A stretch of DNA of 64,000 nucleotides from Bacillota bacterium (GCA_023437715.1 JAEZFK010000019.1:18415-82414), one strand, 5' to 3'. Shown: positions 7,490 to 16,880, counted from the first letter of the stretch. Made by a program: numbers and translations. The notes: generated by a model from the letters alone, not told the origin.

Positions 7490-9223
7490 TTACTGCAGAT
7501 GAATCATCACAGCCAGGGTCAGAATCACAATTCCCATGGCAAAGAAAAACGCCTGCATTTTTATCTGGAATCTGGCCCATTTGCTCCAGTCAATTCTGGC
7601 AACGCCCAGTACGCCGATTAAGCTGGCGGAAACAGGGGTGAAAGCGTCTACGAAGCCTGCGCCCATCTGATAGGCCAGTACGGCGATCTGACGGGGAACG
7701 CCCACAATGTCGGACAGCGGAGCCATAATCGGCATGGTGAGTGCGGCCTGTCCGGAGTTGGAGGTGACCACCAGGTTAAATAAGCTCTGGAAGATATACA
7801 TGCACCATGAGGCGATAACTGCCGGAACTCCCTCTAAAGCCATGCCGATGTTATAGAGAACTGTGTTTAAGGTGGAAGCGGTACTTGCGTCGGAACCGCC
7901 TAAAACCAGAAGAATTCCCTTTGCCATACCCACTACAACGGCGGTTCCGGCCAAGTCGGCAACACCGCTCTGGAAAGCGGAAGCCATATCATTGATGGTC
8001 ATGCCGTCCAGCTTGAAGATGACGGCGGTTAAGCCGGCAGCCAGACCCATGACAAAGAACTGGGAGGCGATTTCAGGAATATAGTAGCCTTTGGTGGTAA
8101 CGCCCCATATAATCCAGACCAACACAGCCAGCATTTCCAGCAGGATCAGCTTATGCCCAAGATGGAATTCCTTTTCTTCCTGAGTCGTATTTTCCATTCT
8201 GCTTCTGAAATATCCGTCGGACTGGCGGGTGACGGAAAGCTCCGGATTTTTACGGATTTTTTCCGCATAAACCATCATGTAGGCGGCGGAAAGAAGCGTA
8301 ACCACAACCCACATTCCCAGACGGAAAGAGGCGCCGGAAAGTACCGGGATACCGGCAATGCCCTGAGCGATTGCCACGCTGAAAGGGCTCATCCAGGATA
8401 CGGCATTGCCTACCTGGGAAGCCACATAGGTCACGGTAACTGCCACAATAGAGTCATATCCCAAGGCAATGACAAAAGGAACCATGATCATAGAGAAAGG
8501 AATGACCTCCTCCGACATGCCAAAGGTTGCGCCTGCCAGAGAAAATACGATAAAGAGCAGGGGGAGAGCCCACCGTTCCAGCCCTTTTGACTGGCGGATG
8601 AGGGCATAAATGCCTGCGTCTACCGCACCGGTTTTCATGATAATGCCGAAAGCGCCGCCGACCACCAGAATCAGGGCCACAATTCCCACGGCAGAACCGT
8701 ATTTGTCTCCGGTCACAAGGCCCTCAAAAATATAGTTGAGAACGCCGAAGCCGCCGAAATCGTCGGTGCCCCATAAGGTAGCGGTTTTGTGCAGTTTTTT
8801 CGTTGTATCATACATGTCGGTGCCGTACATGCTGTAAAGTGTGTCGTCATCCAGCCCCAGGCCGTCTAATTGTGACTGGTTCCACTCCGCCTGGTCTGTG
8901 GCAAGGAACTCCTCCAGTGCAGCCTTGTCCACCTCCAACTCTTCAAGCTTTGCATCATCGCCTGCTAACTGGCCTAAATCTGCGGCCAGATTGGCGGTGT
9001 TTAAGTTATAGCTGTAGCGGAATGAATCATTGATGAGAACCGTTCTGGTTTTTACGGCTCCGTTGGAATCCTCGTAGCTGACTTCATGGGTACTGAACTT
9101 TCCAGCCGGAACCAGGAAGGTAAGCGCCCAGCAAAAAAGAACCACCGCAAAAATAATAGCATAAGTATGCGGTGTGCGCATTTTCGTAAGATCCCTGTTT
9201 TTCATTTTTTTGTCATCTGACAT
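7490..9223 (-). CDS. YfcC-family membrane carrier (amino acid or peptide)
   Basis: 577 residues. The start MRTPHTYAIIFAVVLFCWALTFLVPAG (from residue 15) is typical of the YfcC/ArcD/DcuC carrier superfamily. A hydrophilic insertion of ~110 residues (about 48-160) follows the first membrane segment; then come about eleven more segments. Family members carry arginine/ornithine, dipeptides or C4-dicarboxylates, so the substrate cannot be read directly. Operon position before iadA points to isoaspartyl or other dipeptides. GGAGGAA stands six bases before the ATG. A promoter lies at 9322-9351. Confidence 0.82.
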   Translation of the reverse strand: MSDDKKMKNRDLTKMRTPHTYAIIFAVVLFCWALTFLVPAGKFSTHEVSYEDSNGAVKTRTVLINDSFRYSYNLNTANLAADLGQLAGDDAKLEELEVDKAALEEFLATDQAEWNQSQLDGLGLDDDTLYSMYGTDMYDTTKKLHKTATLWGTDDFGGFGVLNYIFEGLVTGDKYGSAVGIVALILVVGGAFGIIMKTGAVDAGIYALIRQSKGLERWALPLLFIVFSLAGATFGMSEEVIPFSMIMVPFVIALGYDSIVAVTVTYVASQVGNAVSWMSPFSVAIAQGIAGIPVLSGASFRLGMWVVVTLLSAAYMMVYAEKIRKNPELSVTRQSDGYFRSRMENTTQEEKEFHLGHKLILLEMLAVLVWIIWGVTTKGYYIPEIASQFFVMGLAAGLTAVIFKLDGMTINDMASAFQSGVADLAGTAVVVGMAKGILLVLGGSDASTASTLNTVLYNIGMALEGVPAVIASWCMYIFQSLFNLVVTSNSGQAALTMPIMAPLSDIVGVPRQIAVLAYQMGAGFVDAFTPVSASLIGVLGVARIDWSKWARFQIKMQAFFFAMGIVILTLAVMIHLQ

Positions 9224-9321
9224 ACTGCTTCCTCCAATAAATGTTGATGTGACGTTGTTTCCTTAATAATGAGCACTGAATTCAAAAACAGCATCCTTTG
9301 ATGTTTTTTAACATTTTGCAA

Positions 9322-9384
9322 ATTATATCATAGAATTGCATATATAATCAATGTAAATCCTGAAATTTTCAAACATTGAAAAGT
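9322..9384 (-). promoter_or_regulatory. Promoter of the yfcC-iadA operon with a possible operator
   Basis: On the minus strand TTGATT (9351-9346), an 18-base spacer and TATAAT (9327-9322). Just upstream of the -35 is an inverted repeat, TTTTCAA-ACA-TTGAAAA (9367-9384 region), that could bind a regulator. Nothing else is recognisable in the 375-base gap 9224-9598, which is AT-rich. Confidence 0.6.
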
Positions 9385-9598
9385 TTTATTTTGTCTGTAA
9401 TCTGTTTGAAATCCAAATTTCTTATGAAATCTAACGGTTAAGTCTGTTTTACGCAGGTTGATATGCAGATTTCCCAAGATGTATCAAAGATTGAATAAAT
9501 CACGTTATGCCTGATTCGGCTTTTTTCCATAAAGCAAAAATATCCTGCCTTAAGCAGCACATAACTTTTTACGGGAAATAGGGGGAGTTTATATAGCT

Positions 9599-9838
9599 AT
9601 GGGAAAAGCTTCTATATTACTATATTGCTATACATCACGTTCACATGAAAAAAACGAATTGGATAAAAAGATGTATGCCAAAACGTTTTCAAATATGCCG
9701 GGCTGGGATAATGTTTGGTATAATGGCAATATCTATGAGATAAAAATTACAAAAGCAACGATTGACTATATGGATGGATCAAGTGATACCATATCCTCTC
9801 TGGATGTTTTAATGTTTCACGATAGAACATTTGACTAG
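9599..9838 (+). CDS. Small hypothetical protein
   Basis: 79 residues, not recognised. The N-terminus is MGKASILLYCYTSRSHEKNE; the rest is polar with several Trp and Tyr, and has no membrane segment or signal peptide. GGGGGAG lies 11 bases before the ATG, a little far, and a good terminator begins within three bases of the stop codon, which supports a real transcription unit. It could also be a remnant of a longer gene. It stands alone between divergent yfcC and the PhzF gene. Confidence 0.4.
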   Translation: MGKASILLYCYTSRSHEKNELDKKMYAKTFSNMPGWDNVWYNGNIYEIKITKATIDYMDGSSDTISSLDVLMFHDRTFD

Positions 9839-9841
9839 AAT

Positions 9842-9876
9842 AAAGGGTATTGGATTATTCCAGTGCCTTTTATAAT
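9842..9876 (+). terminator. Terminator after the 79-residue gene
   Basis: AAAGGGTATTGG and CCAGTGCCTTTT pair over 12 positions (with G-U pairs) around a 6-base loop, then TTTTATAAT. Confidence 0.7.
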
Positions 9877-10018
9877 GTTTAAATTGCATGAAAAATGTGC
9901 AATACGTTGATCTTGCTATATAGAACCCGGTGAATATTGGGATTCGCAAGTGGAAGAAAATGGGGCGGTGTGGTAAAATGGAGGAGCGGTTTCATTATGT
10001 ACATTGGAGGATAATACA

Positions 10019-10924
10019 ATGAAAAAATATAAAATATATCAAGTGGATTCATTCACACGAAATAAATTTCACGGGAATCCGGCAGGTGTTGTACCTGATG
10101 CGGATGGTCTTACGGAAGAACAAATGCAACGAATCGCAAGAGAATTAAACAATTCTGAAACAGCATTTATATTTTCATCCACTTCACCTGAATATGATGT
10201 GGAAGTGAGATTCTTTACGCCTACCACAGAAGTACCTCTTTGTGGCCATGCCACAATTGCTGCACACTATGTGAGGGCAATTGAGGGAGAAGCTGTATCC
10301 GGCAGAGTGATGCAAATGACAAAAGCCGGAATACTGCCTGTGAATATTGTACGGGAAAATAACGATTACTCTATTATTATGACTCAGGGAACTCCCGAAG
10401 TAAGCACGCCGCTTGAGCCTTTTATAGTAGAAAAGATAGCAGGCGCCTTAGGCATAGTGGTAAATGATATAAGAGATGATTGCCCTGTTTCCATAGCTTC
10501 AGCGGGCCATTCCAAGATTATGGTTGGTATAAAATCAAACAGTCAGCTGCATACTCTTAATCCGAATATGGATGAACTTTCAGCAATAAGTGCTGAGGTG
10601 GGGTGTAACGGGTATTACATCTTTACGTTGAATCCAGATGAGGATGTATTGGTTCACGGACGTATGTTCGCACCTGCAATTGGAATTTCCGAAGACCCTG
10701 TTACGGGAAATGCCAATGGGCCATTGGGAATTTACCTTGTGCATTATGGCATTTGCAGATCATTGGAATCAGAAAATGAACTTTCATTTTCCATTTTGCA
10801 GGGAGAAGCCATTAAACGTGATGGTGGTATGCGGGTGCACGTAAAAATAGAAAATAAAAAGCCTGTTCTTGTCCAGATTGTCGGGCAGGCCGTTGTCGCT
10901 TTTAAAACAGAGATTGAGTTGTAA
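10019..10924 (+). CDS. PhzF-family isomerase/epimerase-like protein
   Basis: 301 residues from the ATG at 10019, with GGAGG eight bases upstream; an earlier in-frame TTG overlaps that site and is rejected. Two diaminopimelate-epimerase-like halves are visible: FHGNPAGVV near the start, NNSETAFI with the catalytic glutamate of the PhzF family, CGHATIAAHY, and in the second half DPVTGNANGPLGIYLV. PhzF itself isomerises a phenazine precursor, but most family members in bacteria are uncharacterised and no phenazine genes are here. The gene is monocistronic by spacing. Confidence 0.85.
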   Translation: MKKYKIYQVDSFTRNKFHGNPAGVVPDADGLTEEQMQRIARELNNSETAFIFSSTSPEYDVEVRFFTPTTEVPLCGHATIAAHYVRAIEGEAVSGRVMQMTKAGILPVNIVRENNDYSIIMTQGTPEVSTPLEPFIVEKIAGALGIVVNDIRDDCPVSIASAGHSKIMVGIKSNSQLHTLNPNMDELSAISAEVGCNGYYIFTLNPDEDVLVHGRMFAPAIGISEDPVTGNANGPLGIYLVHYGICRSLESENELSFSILQGEAIKRDGGMRVHVKIENKKPVLVQIVGQAVVAFKTEIEL

Positions 10925-10958
10925 AATTAGTCATAAATAATCCAACTGATAAAAACAT

Positions 10959-11038
10959 AATAAATGTAAAAATGAATAAATGGAAAAACGAATAAATATA
11001 AAAAACGGATAAAGGTAAAAATGAATAAACGTAAAAGC
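10959..11038. repeat. Imperfect 15-18 bp tandem repeat, five units
   Basis: Units AATAAATGTAAAAATG, AATAAATGGAAAAACG, AATAAATATAAAAAACGG, ATAAAGGTAAAAATG and AATAAACGTAAAAGC follow head to tail. Unit length changes between 15 and 18, so no reading frame is kept, which argues against coding on either strand. Confidence 0.7.
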
Positions 11039-11318
11039 AGCAATGAAAGAATGAAAAATGGAAAAGCGAAAAGATAGAAGGTGTTTGTGCAGTAATAGCG
11101 CGGATTTTGCGGATAAAATATAAAGAAGAATGACAAACTACACATTAATATATATTACGGTGAATATGAAGCAGCGTCAGGGCCAGACGGTATATTGAAT
11201 GCATATTTATAAATTACTGCCAAAAAAACAGCACATATACGGGATGAAATAGTGCTATAGGATGTAAAGTAAAAAAATAGTAAAGAAATCATTAGGTAAT
11301 AATATTCAATTATATCTA

Positions 11319-11347
11319 TTGTTTTTTGGATTTTATTGTGATAAAAT
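11319..11347 (+). promoter_or_regulatory. Promoter of the pepD-OPT-pqqD operon
   Basis: TTGTTT (11319-11324), 17-base spacer, TAAAAT (11342-11347). The leader holds the hairpin at 11371-11402. Confidence 0.55.
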
Positions 11348-11431
11348 ATAAGCATATTTTTGGTTTTTTTGCCCGAAATCATGTGATCAACACATGAAGG
11401 GCAAATTTTTTAGTAAAGGAGAAAATATAAA

Positions 11432-12895
11432 GTGAGTAGCAGAGCGTTGGAAAACATTGAACCGGTTGAAGTGTTCCACTATTTTGAGGAAATCAGCAAT
11501 ATTCCGAGAGGTTCGGGAAACGAAAGAAGAATCAGCGATTATTTAGTCTCTTTTGCCAAAGAACGGAATCTGGAGGTCATACAGGATAAAGCACTGAATG
11601 TTATCATTAAAAAGCCTGGCACCAAGGGCTATGAAAATAGTCCCGGCGTTGTGATTCAGGGGCATATGGATATGGTCTGTGAGAAAAGGCCGGATGTAGC
11701 CCATGATTTCCTGACGGACCCCATTCAATTAAAAATAGCCGGAGATATGCTTTATGCAGACGGAACAACTCTCGGAGGAGACGACGGTATCGCGGTTGCC
11801 ATGGGGCTGGCGATTCTGGCATCGGATACGCTGGAACACCCGCCGGTGGAGGTTCTGGTCACCACCTCTGAGGAGACGGGAATGGATGGCGCCCATGCGT
11901 TGGATCCCAAGAATATATCAGGAAAAACTCTTATTAATATCGACTCCGAGGAAGAGGGCATCCTGACCGTAAGCTGTGCAGGTGGCTGTTCCGCAAAGAT
12001 CGATATTCCCATAACATGGGAAAGCCCGGACAGAAGCCGGGCGGCCTATATCATTGACATTACAGGACTGCAGGGCGGTCACTCCGGAGTGGAAATTCAT
12101 AAAGGCAGGGCAAACGCCAATAAGCTGATGGCCCGCCTGCTGAAAAGTGTAAGCTCGGAGATTGACTTAGGTTTATTCTCAGTCGGAGGAGGTTCAAAGC
12201 ACAACGCCATTGCCCGGGATGCACAGGCAGTTGTATGTGTAGATACAGAGGATGTTTCAGCGCTGAAAAAGCAAGTTTCTGCTTTGGAAGCAGTATTTAA
12301 GGATGAGTTTAAAGTATCAGATCCGGGCATAGAAGTCGGTTTAAAGCCTGCAGAAAATATGCCGGAACGGGTTATGTCAAAACATACAAAGGAAAATGTC
12401 ATTAATTTTCTGTATCTGATTCCAAACGGGATCCAGAGCGTAAGCATGGATATTGAGGGGCTGGTAGAGAGCTCATTAAATCTGGGAGTAGTTCAAATAA
12501 AGGAGGATAGTGTTGAAATTATCAGTTCTATAAGAAGCTCTGTCGGAAGTTTAAAGGAGAATATTTTCAATACCGTAGCCGCCATCGCAGGCCTTACCAA
12601 TGGAAAGGTGACTGCTGAATCGGATTACCCGGAATGGAAATACGATCCTGATTCAAAGGTAAGACAGCTCCTTGTAGACTTATACGAGGAATTATTTGGT
12701 GAAAAGCCGCTTATTAGTGCAATTCATGCCGGACTTGAATGTGCGATTTTTGCTAAAAAGTTTGACGGAAAAATGGATATGATATCCGTTGGGCCTACAA
12801 TGTTCGGAGTGCATACCGCGGAGGAGCATTTAAGCATACCGTCTACCCAGAGGACATGGAAGTATTTGACAGAGGCGCTGAAAGCCCTCAAATAA
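11432..12895 (+). CDS. pepD: Aminoacyl-histidine dipeptidase (M20 family, PepD)
   Basis: 487 residues, starting at GTG 11432 with AAAGGAG ten bases upstream. It is a metallopeptidase of family M20. IQGHMDMVCEK holds metal ligand His78, LGGDDGIAVA the bridging Asp (117/118), and TSEETGMDGA the catalytic Glu147 and ligand Glu148; the C-terminal VHTAEEHL supplies the last His. PepD cleaves dipeptides and some tripeptides in the cytoplasm. The OPT oligopeptide transporter follows after 37 bases in the same direction, so the pair probably imports and digests short peptides. Confidence 0.93.
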   Translation: MSSRALENIEPVEVFHYFEEISNIPRGSGNERRISDYLVSFAKERNLEVIQDKALNVIIKKPGTKGYENSPGVVIQGHMDMVCEKRPDVAHDFLTDPIQLKIAGDMLYADGTTLGGDDGIAVAMGLAILASDTLEHPPVEVLVTTSEETGMDGAHALDPKNISGKTLINIDSEEEGILTVSCAGGCSAKIDIPITWESPDRSRAAYIIDITGLQGGHSGVEIHKGRANANKLMARLLKSVSSEIDLGLFSVGGGSKHNAIARDAQAVVCVDTEDVSALKKQVSALEAVFKDEFKVSDPGIEVGLKPAENMPERVMSKHTKENVINFLYLIPNGIQSVSMDIEGLVESSLNLGVVQIKEDSVEIISSIRSSVGSLKENIFNTVAAIAGLTNGKVTAESDYPEWKYDPDSKVRQLLVDLYEELFGEKPLISAIHAGLECAIFAKKFDGKMDMISVGPTMFGVHTAEEHLSIPSTQRTWKYLTEALKALK

Positions 12896-12932
12896 ATCAA
12901 ACGATAACTATAATGTAAGGGAGTAAACTTGT

Positions 12933-14852
12933 ATGAATCAGAAATTATCGAAAGGTGCATATGGCGGTGTGGCCGGTAAAGACTACGTACCATATGTTTC
13001 CAAAAGCTCCGGATTGGGTGGGAATATCGCAGTATTAATCATTGGTATTCTTCTGTCTGTGCTGTTTTCCGCGTCAACTGCTTACTCGGGCATGAAAGCT
13101 GGACTTACTGTTGCAGCAGGAATACCAGGCTCCATATTGGGTTCTGTATTTATCGCTATTTTTGCCAAGGAAAAGGGAATTCTTGGAAAGACCCTTCTAC
13201 AGGGGATGGCAAGCGGCGGTGAATCCATTGCCAGCGGTATGATATTTGTTTTACCGGCAATTCTTTTGATTGGTTCCCAAGTGACCTTTGTGGAAGGCTT
13301 CGTGATCGGTGTCGGCGGTGCGTTATTCGGCATAGGAGCCGCTTCCCTGGTTTACAATTATTTGATTGTGGAAGAGCATGGAAAATTAATGTATCCGGAA
13401 TCAATGGCTATTTCTGAAACCCTGGTTGCTTCGGAAGGGGCTAAGGATTCCCTTAGGTTTATGGGAATCGGATTTGGAATCGGCGGTATTATAACCGTAT
13501 TGACCAGCTCTTTCTTAAATGTTACCAACAGCGTCATAAGCTTTGTACATGAATCCTTTTATAAATGGAAATTCCAGCTTGAAGTGAACCCGCTTCTGCT
13601 GGGAATCGGCTTCATTGTGGGGATGGAAGTAACCGTGACCATGTTTGCCGGCTCCATATTATCCAACTTTGCCGTTATGCCTCTCATCGGCTATTTTGCC
13701 TCCTTAGGACAAGGCGGCCCGGCCGTATGGAATAATCCTGCTGTCAGCGTAAACAGCATGGGAGTCAGTGATATAGCGGGAAGTTACGTAAAATATATCG
13801 GTGCAGGCATGATGCTTTCCGGCGGTCTGATTGGTGCCATAAGGCTGATTCCAACTGTTATCGCTTCTATCAGGGATACCCTGAATGCCAGAGGAAAAAA
13901 CTCCGGCAGCGGCGCCGGATCTTCTGCTGAAATGATTATCTTGCTTGCAGGCATTATCGTTGGTTTTCTCGGAGGTATCCTGATATCCGGCGGCAACATT
14001 GCCATGGCATTGCTGGGAGCTGTTTTATCCATGGTACTGTCCATAATGTTTGTTATTGTTTCCGGACGTTTAACCGGTACCATCGGAACTTCAAACCTTC
14101 CTGTATCCGGTATGACAATCGCTTCTATCGTTATCGTCACATTGCTGTTTGTGGGATTAGGATGGAAGAGTGTGGCTGATAACAAAGCTCTGCTGTTATT
14201 CGGTACCTTTATTGTTACCGCAATCGCGGCGGCAGGCGGTTACTGCCAGTCACAAAAGGTTTCTTTCATTATTGGAGGAGACAGGAATGAAATGCAGAAG
14301 TATTTTGCTATAGCTTCTGTGGTTGGTGTTCTGGCAGTTACCTGCGTTATATTATTACTTTCCAACCAGCTTTCAATGACCGGTGACAATGTTCCGTTTG
14401 CGCTGCCTCAGGCGAATTTGATGGCAACACTGACTGCAGGAATCATGTCAGGCCAATTGCCATGGGTTATGATCATCTGCGGCATTGTGATGGGAATCGT
14501 GCTGTTCTTGCTGAAGCTTCCTATCATGACAGTGGCAATCGGATTTTACCTGCCCATATCCACAACTTCAATCCTTTTGGTAGGTGCTTTGGTTCGTTTC
14601 TTTGTGGAGAAATACTCCAAGAACGAGAAAGAAAAGGAAGCGAAAGTTTCTAACGGAATAAGCTTATCGTCAGGACTTGTTGCCGGCGGATCAATCATCG
14701 GACTGGTAGGAATCGTTCTGCAGGTAACGGGCATTATCAAAGTAACCAACCCAAGCGGATTTGCGAACTCAAATGGAATGGCCTTTATCCTGCTGATCAT
14801 TCTGGTTGTGGCGTCCGCAATACCGATTATAAACAGTAAAGCAAAAAAATGA
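12933..14852 (+). CDS. OPT-family oligopeptide transporter
   Basis: 639 residues with roughly 14-16 hydrophobic segments. The early motif SASTAYSGMKAGLTVAAGIP and the region LTGTIGTSNLPVSGMTIAS are typical of bacterial OPT transporters, proton-driven importers of short peptides (some relatives move metal chelates). It lies between pepD and a PqqD-like gene whose start codon overlaps its stop (ATGA at 14849-14852), so translation of the two is coupled. Substrate is inferred from the neighbouring dipeptidase. Confidence 0.92.
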   Translation: MNQKLSKGAYGGVAGKDYVPYVSKSSGLGGNIAVLIIGILLSVLFSASTAYSGMKAGLTVAAGIPGSILGSVFIAIFAKEKGILGKTLLQGMASGGESIASGMIFVLPAILLIGSQVTFVEGFVIGVGGALFGIGAASLVYNYLIVEEHGKLMYPESMAISETLVASEGAKDSLRFMGIGFGIGGIITVLTSSFLNVTNSVISFVHESFYKWKFQLEVNPLLLGIGFIVGMEVTVTMFAGSILSNFAVMPLIGYFASLGQGGPAVWNNPAVSVNSMGVSDIAGSYVKYIGAGMMLSGGLIGAIRLIPTVIASIRDTLNARGKNSGSGAGSSAEMIILLAGIIVGFLGGILISGGNIAMALLGAVLSMVLSIMFVIVSGRLTGTIGTSNLPVSGMTIASIVIVTLLFVGLGWKSVADNKALLLFGTFIVTAIAAAGGYCQSQKVSFIIGGDRNEMQKYFAIASVVGVLAVTCVILLLSNQLSMTGDNVPFALPQANLMATLTAGIMSGQLPWVMIICGIVMGIVLFLLKLPIMTVAIGFYLPISTTSILLVGALVRFFVEKYSKNEKEKEAKVSNGISLSSGLVAGGSIIGLVGIVLQVTGIIKVTNPSGFANSNGMAFILLIILVVASAIPIINSKAKK

Positions 14853-15205
14853 TAGATCATAATGATGAGGCTTTGAATATAATATTTAAAATTTCAGATG
14901 GACTGGAATATGAAGTTGACAAAAGCGGCATTGTTACTCTCCTCGAGAAACAGGATCACAAGATTCAGCGTTTTTTTAGAAAACTGGGTTTTAAAATTCC
15001 GGAATATAAAAGAACTGCCATGGATGAGTATGGAAGCTGTGTGTTTCTTCAAATTGACGGCAGCAGGACCGTAAGGGATATTGGAAAATATCTTGAAGAA
15101 AAGTATGGTGACACGGTACAGCCGCTGTATGAAAGATTGCTGTTATTCGTCAGTCACCTCGAACAGCAATTTCACTATATTGAAAATATCAGCGGGGTGA
15201 AATGA
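14849..15205 (+). CDS. PqqD-like protein (possible peptide-binding winged helix)
   Basis: 118 residues. The section MDEYGSCVFLQIDGSRTVRDI with the following ILEEKYG-type helix and YERLLLFVSHLEQQ is the pattern of the PqqD/RRE fold, which in ribosomal-peptide pathways binds a leader peptide. Here there is no radical SAM enzyme, precursor peptide or PQQ gene nearby; instead the gene overlaps the OPT transporter by four bases and is the last gene of the pepD operon. It may bind peptides or regulate the transporter (inference). Residues 1-45 are charged and unlike PqqD. Confidence 0.7.
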   Translation: MIDHNDEALNIIFKISDGLEYEVDKSGIVTLLEKQDHKIQRFFRKLGFKIPEYKRTAMDEYGSCVFLQIDGSRTVRDIGKYLEEKYGDTVQPLYERLLLFVSHLEQQFHYIENISGVK

Positions 15206-15246
15206 AGAATCCGAAAAATGGATATTCATAGAAAAAAATGCAGACG

Positions 15247-15284
15247 GACCGGTGTCGGGATAAAAACCTGGCGCCGGTTTTTTG
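15247..15284 (+). terminator. Terminator of the pepD operon
   Basis: ACCGGTG (15248-15254) pairs with CGCCGGT (15272-15278), followed by TTTTTT. Outer AAATGCA/TGCAT can extend the stem. Confidence 0.75.
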
Positions 15285-15439
15285 CATGCAAATATTACCC
15301 CGGCTTTCAGTTCCGGCTGTTTTTTCCTTTCCCGGGCAGCAGCATAAGAAAACCGTAAGAGGAATCTCCTTGACCGCTGTTTACCGGAACGGTATAATTA
15401 TCATCAAAATATTTTATCTGACGGTCGGAAAGGATTTTT

Positions 15440-16696
15440 ATGAAATCTAATAAATATATATGCTTCTTTACATTCTTACTCCTGCCCCTTGTTTTGTCGG
15501 GCTGCGGGAACTATTCTTCAGGCTTTAACCGCTATTCCGACAGCTCCGCTGAGGAATCGAAGCAGGAGGCAAGCGAAACAGATGCAGGCACAGCCGGCTC
15601 TACGGAAACCACAATCCAAATCTCTTCCACAGAACCCTCGGTTAAAGAAACGGTGGGACAGACGGAGTCTTCTCCTGTCATCGATCCTAACGAAACAAGA
15701 GCCAGGGAACTGCTCTCCGGCATGACCCTGGAGGAAAAGGTAGGCCAGATGTTTTTTGTCCGTCTGCGGAAGGCCAGTGCCGTGGAAGATGTTGAAAAGT
15801 ATCATCTGGGCGGTTATATTCTGTTCGGGAACGATTTTAAGGATGAGATGCAAGCAGGCATCCGGGATATCATCAAGGGCTGCCAGAGTGCTTCCTCCAT
15901 TCCTTTGCTCATTGGAGTCGATGAGGAAGGCGGGACCGTATGCCGGGTGAGCAAATACACGGCTTTCCGTTCTGCCCCCTTTAAATCACCCCAGGATTTG
16001 TATAAACAGGGCGGCCTTGAGGCCATACAGGCGGATACCAGAGAGAAGGCGAAGCTTCTTCTTGGGCTCGGCGTCAATGTTAATCTGGCTCCTGTCTGTG
16101 ATGTTTCGGTCAATCCCGATGATTTTATCTACCGCCGGTCCTTTGGCCGGGAAGCCGGGGAAACGGCTGATTATGTCCGGACCGTTGTCCGGGAAATGGA
16201 AAAAGAATGGATCGGCAGCACACTGAAACATTTTCCAGGCTATGGCAGCAATGGGGATACCCATACGGGAGCCGCGGTGGATACAAGAGAGTATCAGCAA
16301 TTTGTCCAGAGTGACTTTCTTCCCTTTGAGGCCGGGATCGAAGCCGGAGCCGGAAGCATACTGGTTTCCCACAATACCGTAACTTCCATGGATGGGGAAC
16401 ATCCTGCCTCCCTTTCCCCGGCAGTTCATAATATACTAAGGGAATCCCTGAATTTTAAGGGAGTGATTATGACGGATGACCTCAGCATGGATGCCATTAA
16501 GAAAAGTACATCAGAGGCTGATGCAGCCGTCCTGGCTGTTACTGCCGGGAATGATCTGCTGGTTGCCACTGACTTTGACATCCAGATTCCAGCTGTCTTA
16601 GATGCCCTGGATAAGGGAACTCTGAAAGAAGAACAGATTGACGCTTCCGTAATCCGGATACTGGTCTGGAAGCTTAAGCTGGGTATATTGCAGTAA
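15440..16696 (+). CDS. Lipoprotein glycoside hydrolase family 3 (NagZ-like)
   Basis: 418 residues. The start LLLPLVLSGC is a lipoprotein signal with Cys22 as the lipidated residue, then a ~70-residue Ser/Glu/Thr-rich spacer, so the enzyme sits on the outer face of the membrane. The GH3 barrel shows IGVDEEGGTVCRV, KHFPGYGSNGDTHTG (Lys263-His264, with the Asp-Thr-His acid/base dyad typical of NagZ) and VIMTDDLSMDAI (nucleophile Asp346 or 347). The GDTH loop favours beta-N-acetylhexosaminidase over glucosidase. It probably removes GlcNAc from peptidoglycan fragments. Single gene with AAAGGA upstream and a terminator downstream. Confidence 0.88.
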   Translation: MKSNKYICFFTFLLLPLVLSGCGNYSSGFNRYSDSSAEESKQEASETDAGTAGSTETTIQISSTEPSVKETVGQTESSPVIDPNETRARELLSGMTLEEKVGQMFFVRLRKASAVEDVEKYHLGGYILFGNDFKDEMQAGIRDIIKGCQSASSIPLLIGVDEEGGTVCRVSKYTAFRSAPFKSPQDLYKQGGLEAIQADTREKAKLLLGLGVNVNLAPVCDVSVNPDDFIYRRSFGREAGETADYVRTVVREMEKEWIGSTLKHFPGYGSNGDTHTGAAVDTREYQQFVQSDFLPFEAGIEAGAGSILVSHNTVTSMDGEHPASLSPAVHNILRESLNFKGVIMTDDLSMDAIKKSTSEADAAVLAVTAGNDLLVATDFDIQIPAVLDALDKGTLKEEQIDASVIRILVWKLKLGILQ

Positions 16697-16720
16697 TTTA
16701 CCTCGCACAGAACAAAAAAA

Positions 16721-16748
16721 GGAAGATTGTTGTTTTCAACAATCTTCC
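16721..16748. terminator. Bidirectional terminator between the GH3 gene and tRNA-Trp
   Basis: Perfect 12-bp stem GGAAGATTGTTG/CAACAATCTTCC with a TTTT loop; A-rich before and T-rich after, so it can end transcripts from both convergent units. Confidence 0.85.
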
Positions 16749-16770
16749 GATTTCTTTCATATGATATCAG

Positions 16771-16841
16771 CAGGGGAAGAGGGGCTCGAACCCCCATTTA
16801 CGGTTTTGGAGACCGTTGCTCTACCATTGAACTATTCCCCT
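16771..16841 (-). tRNA. tRNA-Trp (CCA anticodon)
   Basis: Read on the minus strand, 71 bases fold as a cloverleaf: acceptor AGGGGAA/TTCCCCT with discriminator G, D-arm with AATGGTAGA, anticodon stem ACGGT/ACCGT with loop CTCCAAA (anticodon CCA), and T-arm GGGGGTTCGAGCCCC. The 3' CCA is not encoded. It stands alone. Confidence 0.95.
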
Positions 16842-16880
16842 ATGACGGGCTGTTTTGTACCCGTACCGAAGCACCTAGAA

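Larger units (their letters stand above)
10925..11431 (+). other. Gene-free AT-rich interval with repeats, promoter and hairpin
   Basis: No credible gene in 507 bases. From 10959 to 11038 are about five imperfect tandem units (annotated separately). The pepD promoter is at 11319-11347. A hairpin with arms CATGTG (11380-11385) and CACATG (11391-11396), flanked by GCCC/GGGC and then AAATTTTTTAG, lies in the pepD leader and could act as an attenuator. Confidence 0.6.

Noticed and set aside
10019..10924. Phenazine biosynthesis
   Set aside because: PhzF relatives are widespread and no other phenazine gene is present.
10927..11145. Open frame on the minus strand, Phe/Tyr/Ile-rich, 72 residues
   Set aside because: It runs through the frame-breaking AT-rich tandem repeat, has no ribosome site and is low-complexity.
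14849..15205. Ribosomal-peptide (RiPP) gene cluster
   Set aside because: There is no radical SAM enzyme, precursor peptide or modification gene near the PqqD-like gene.
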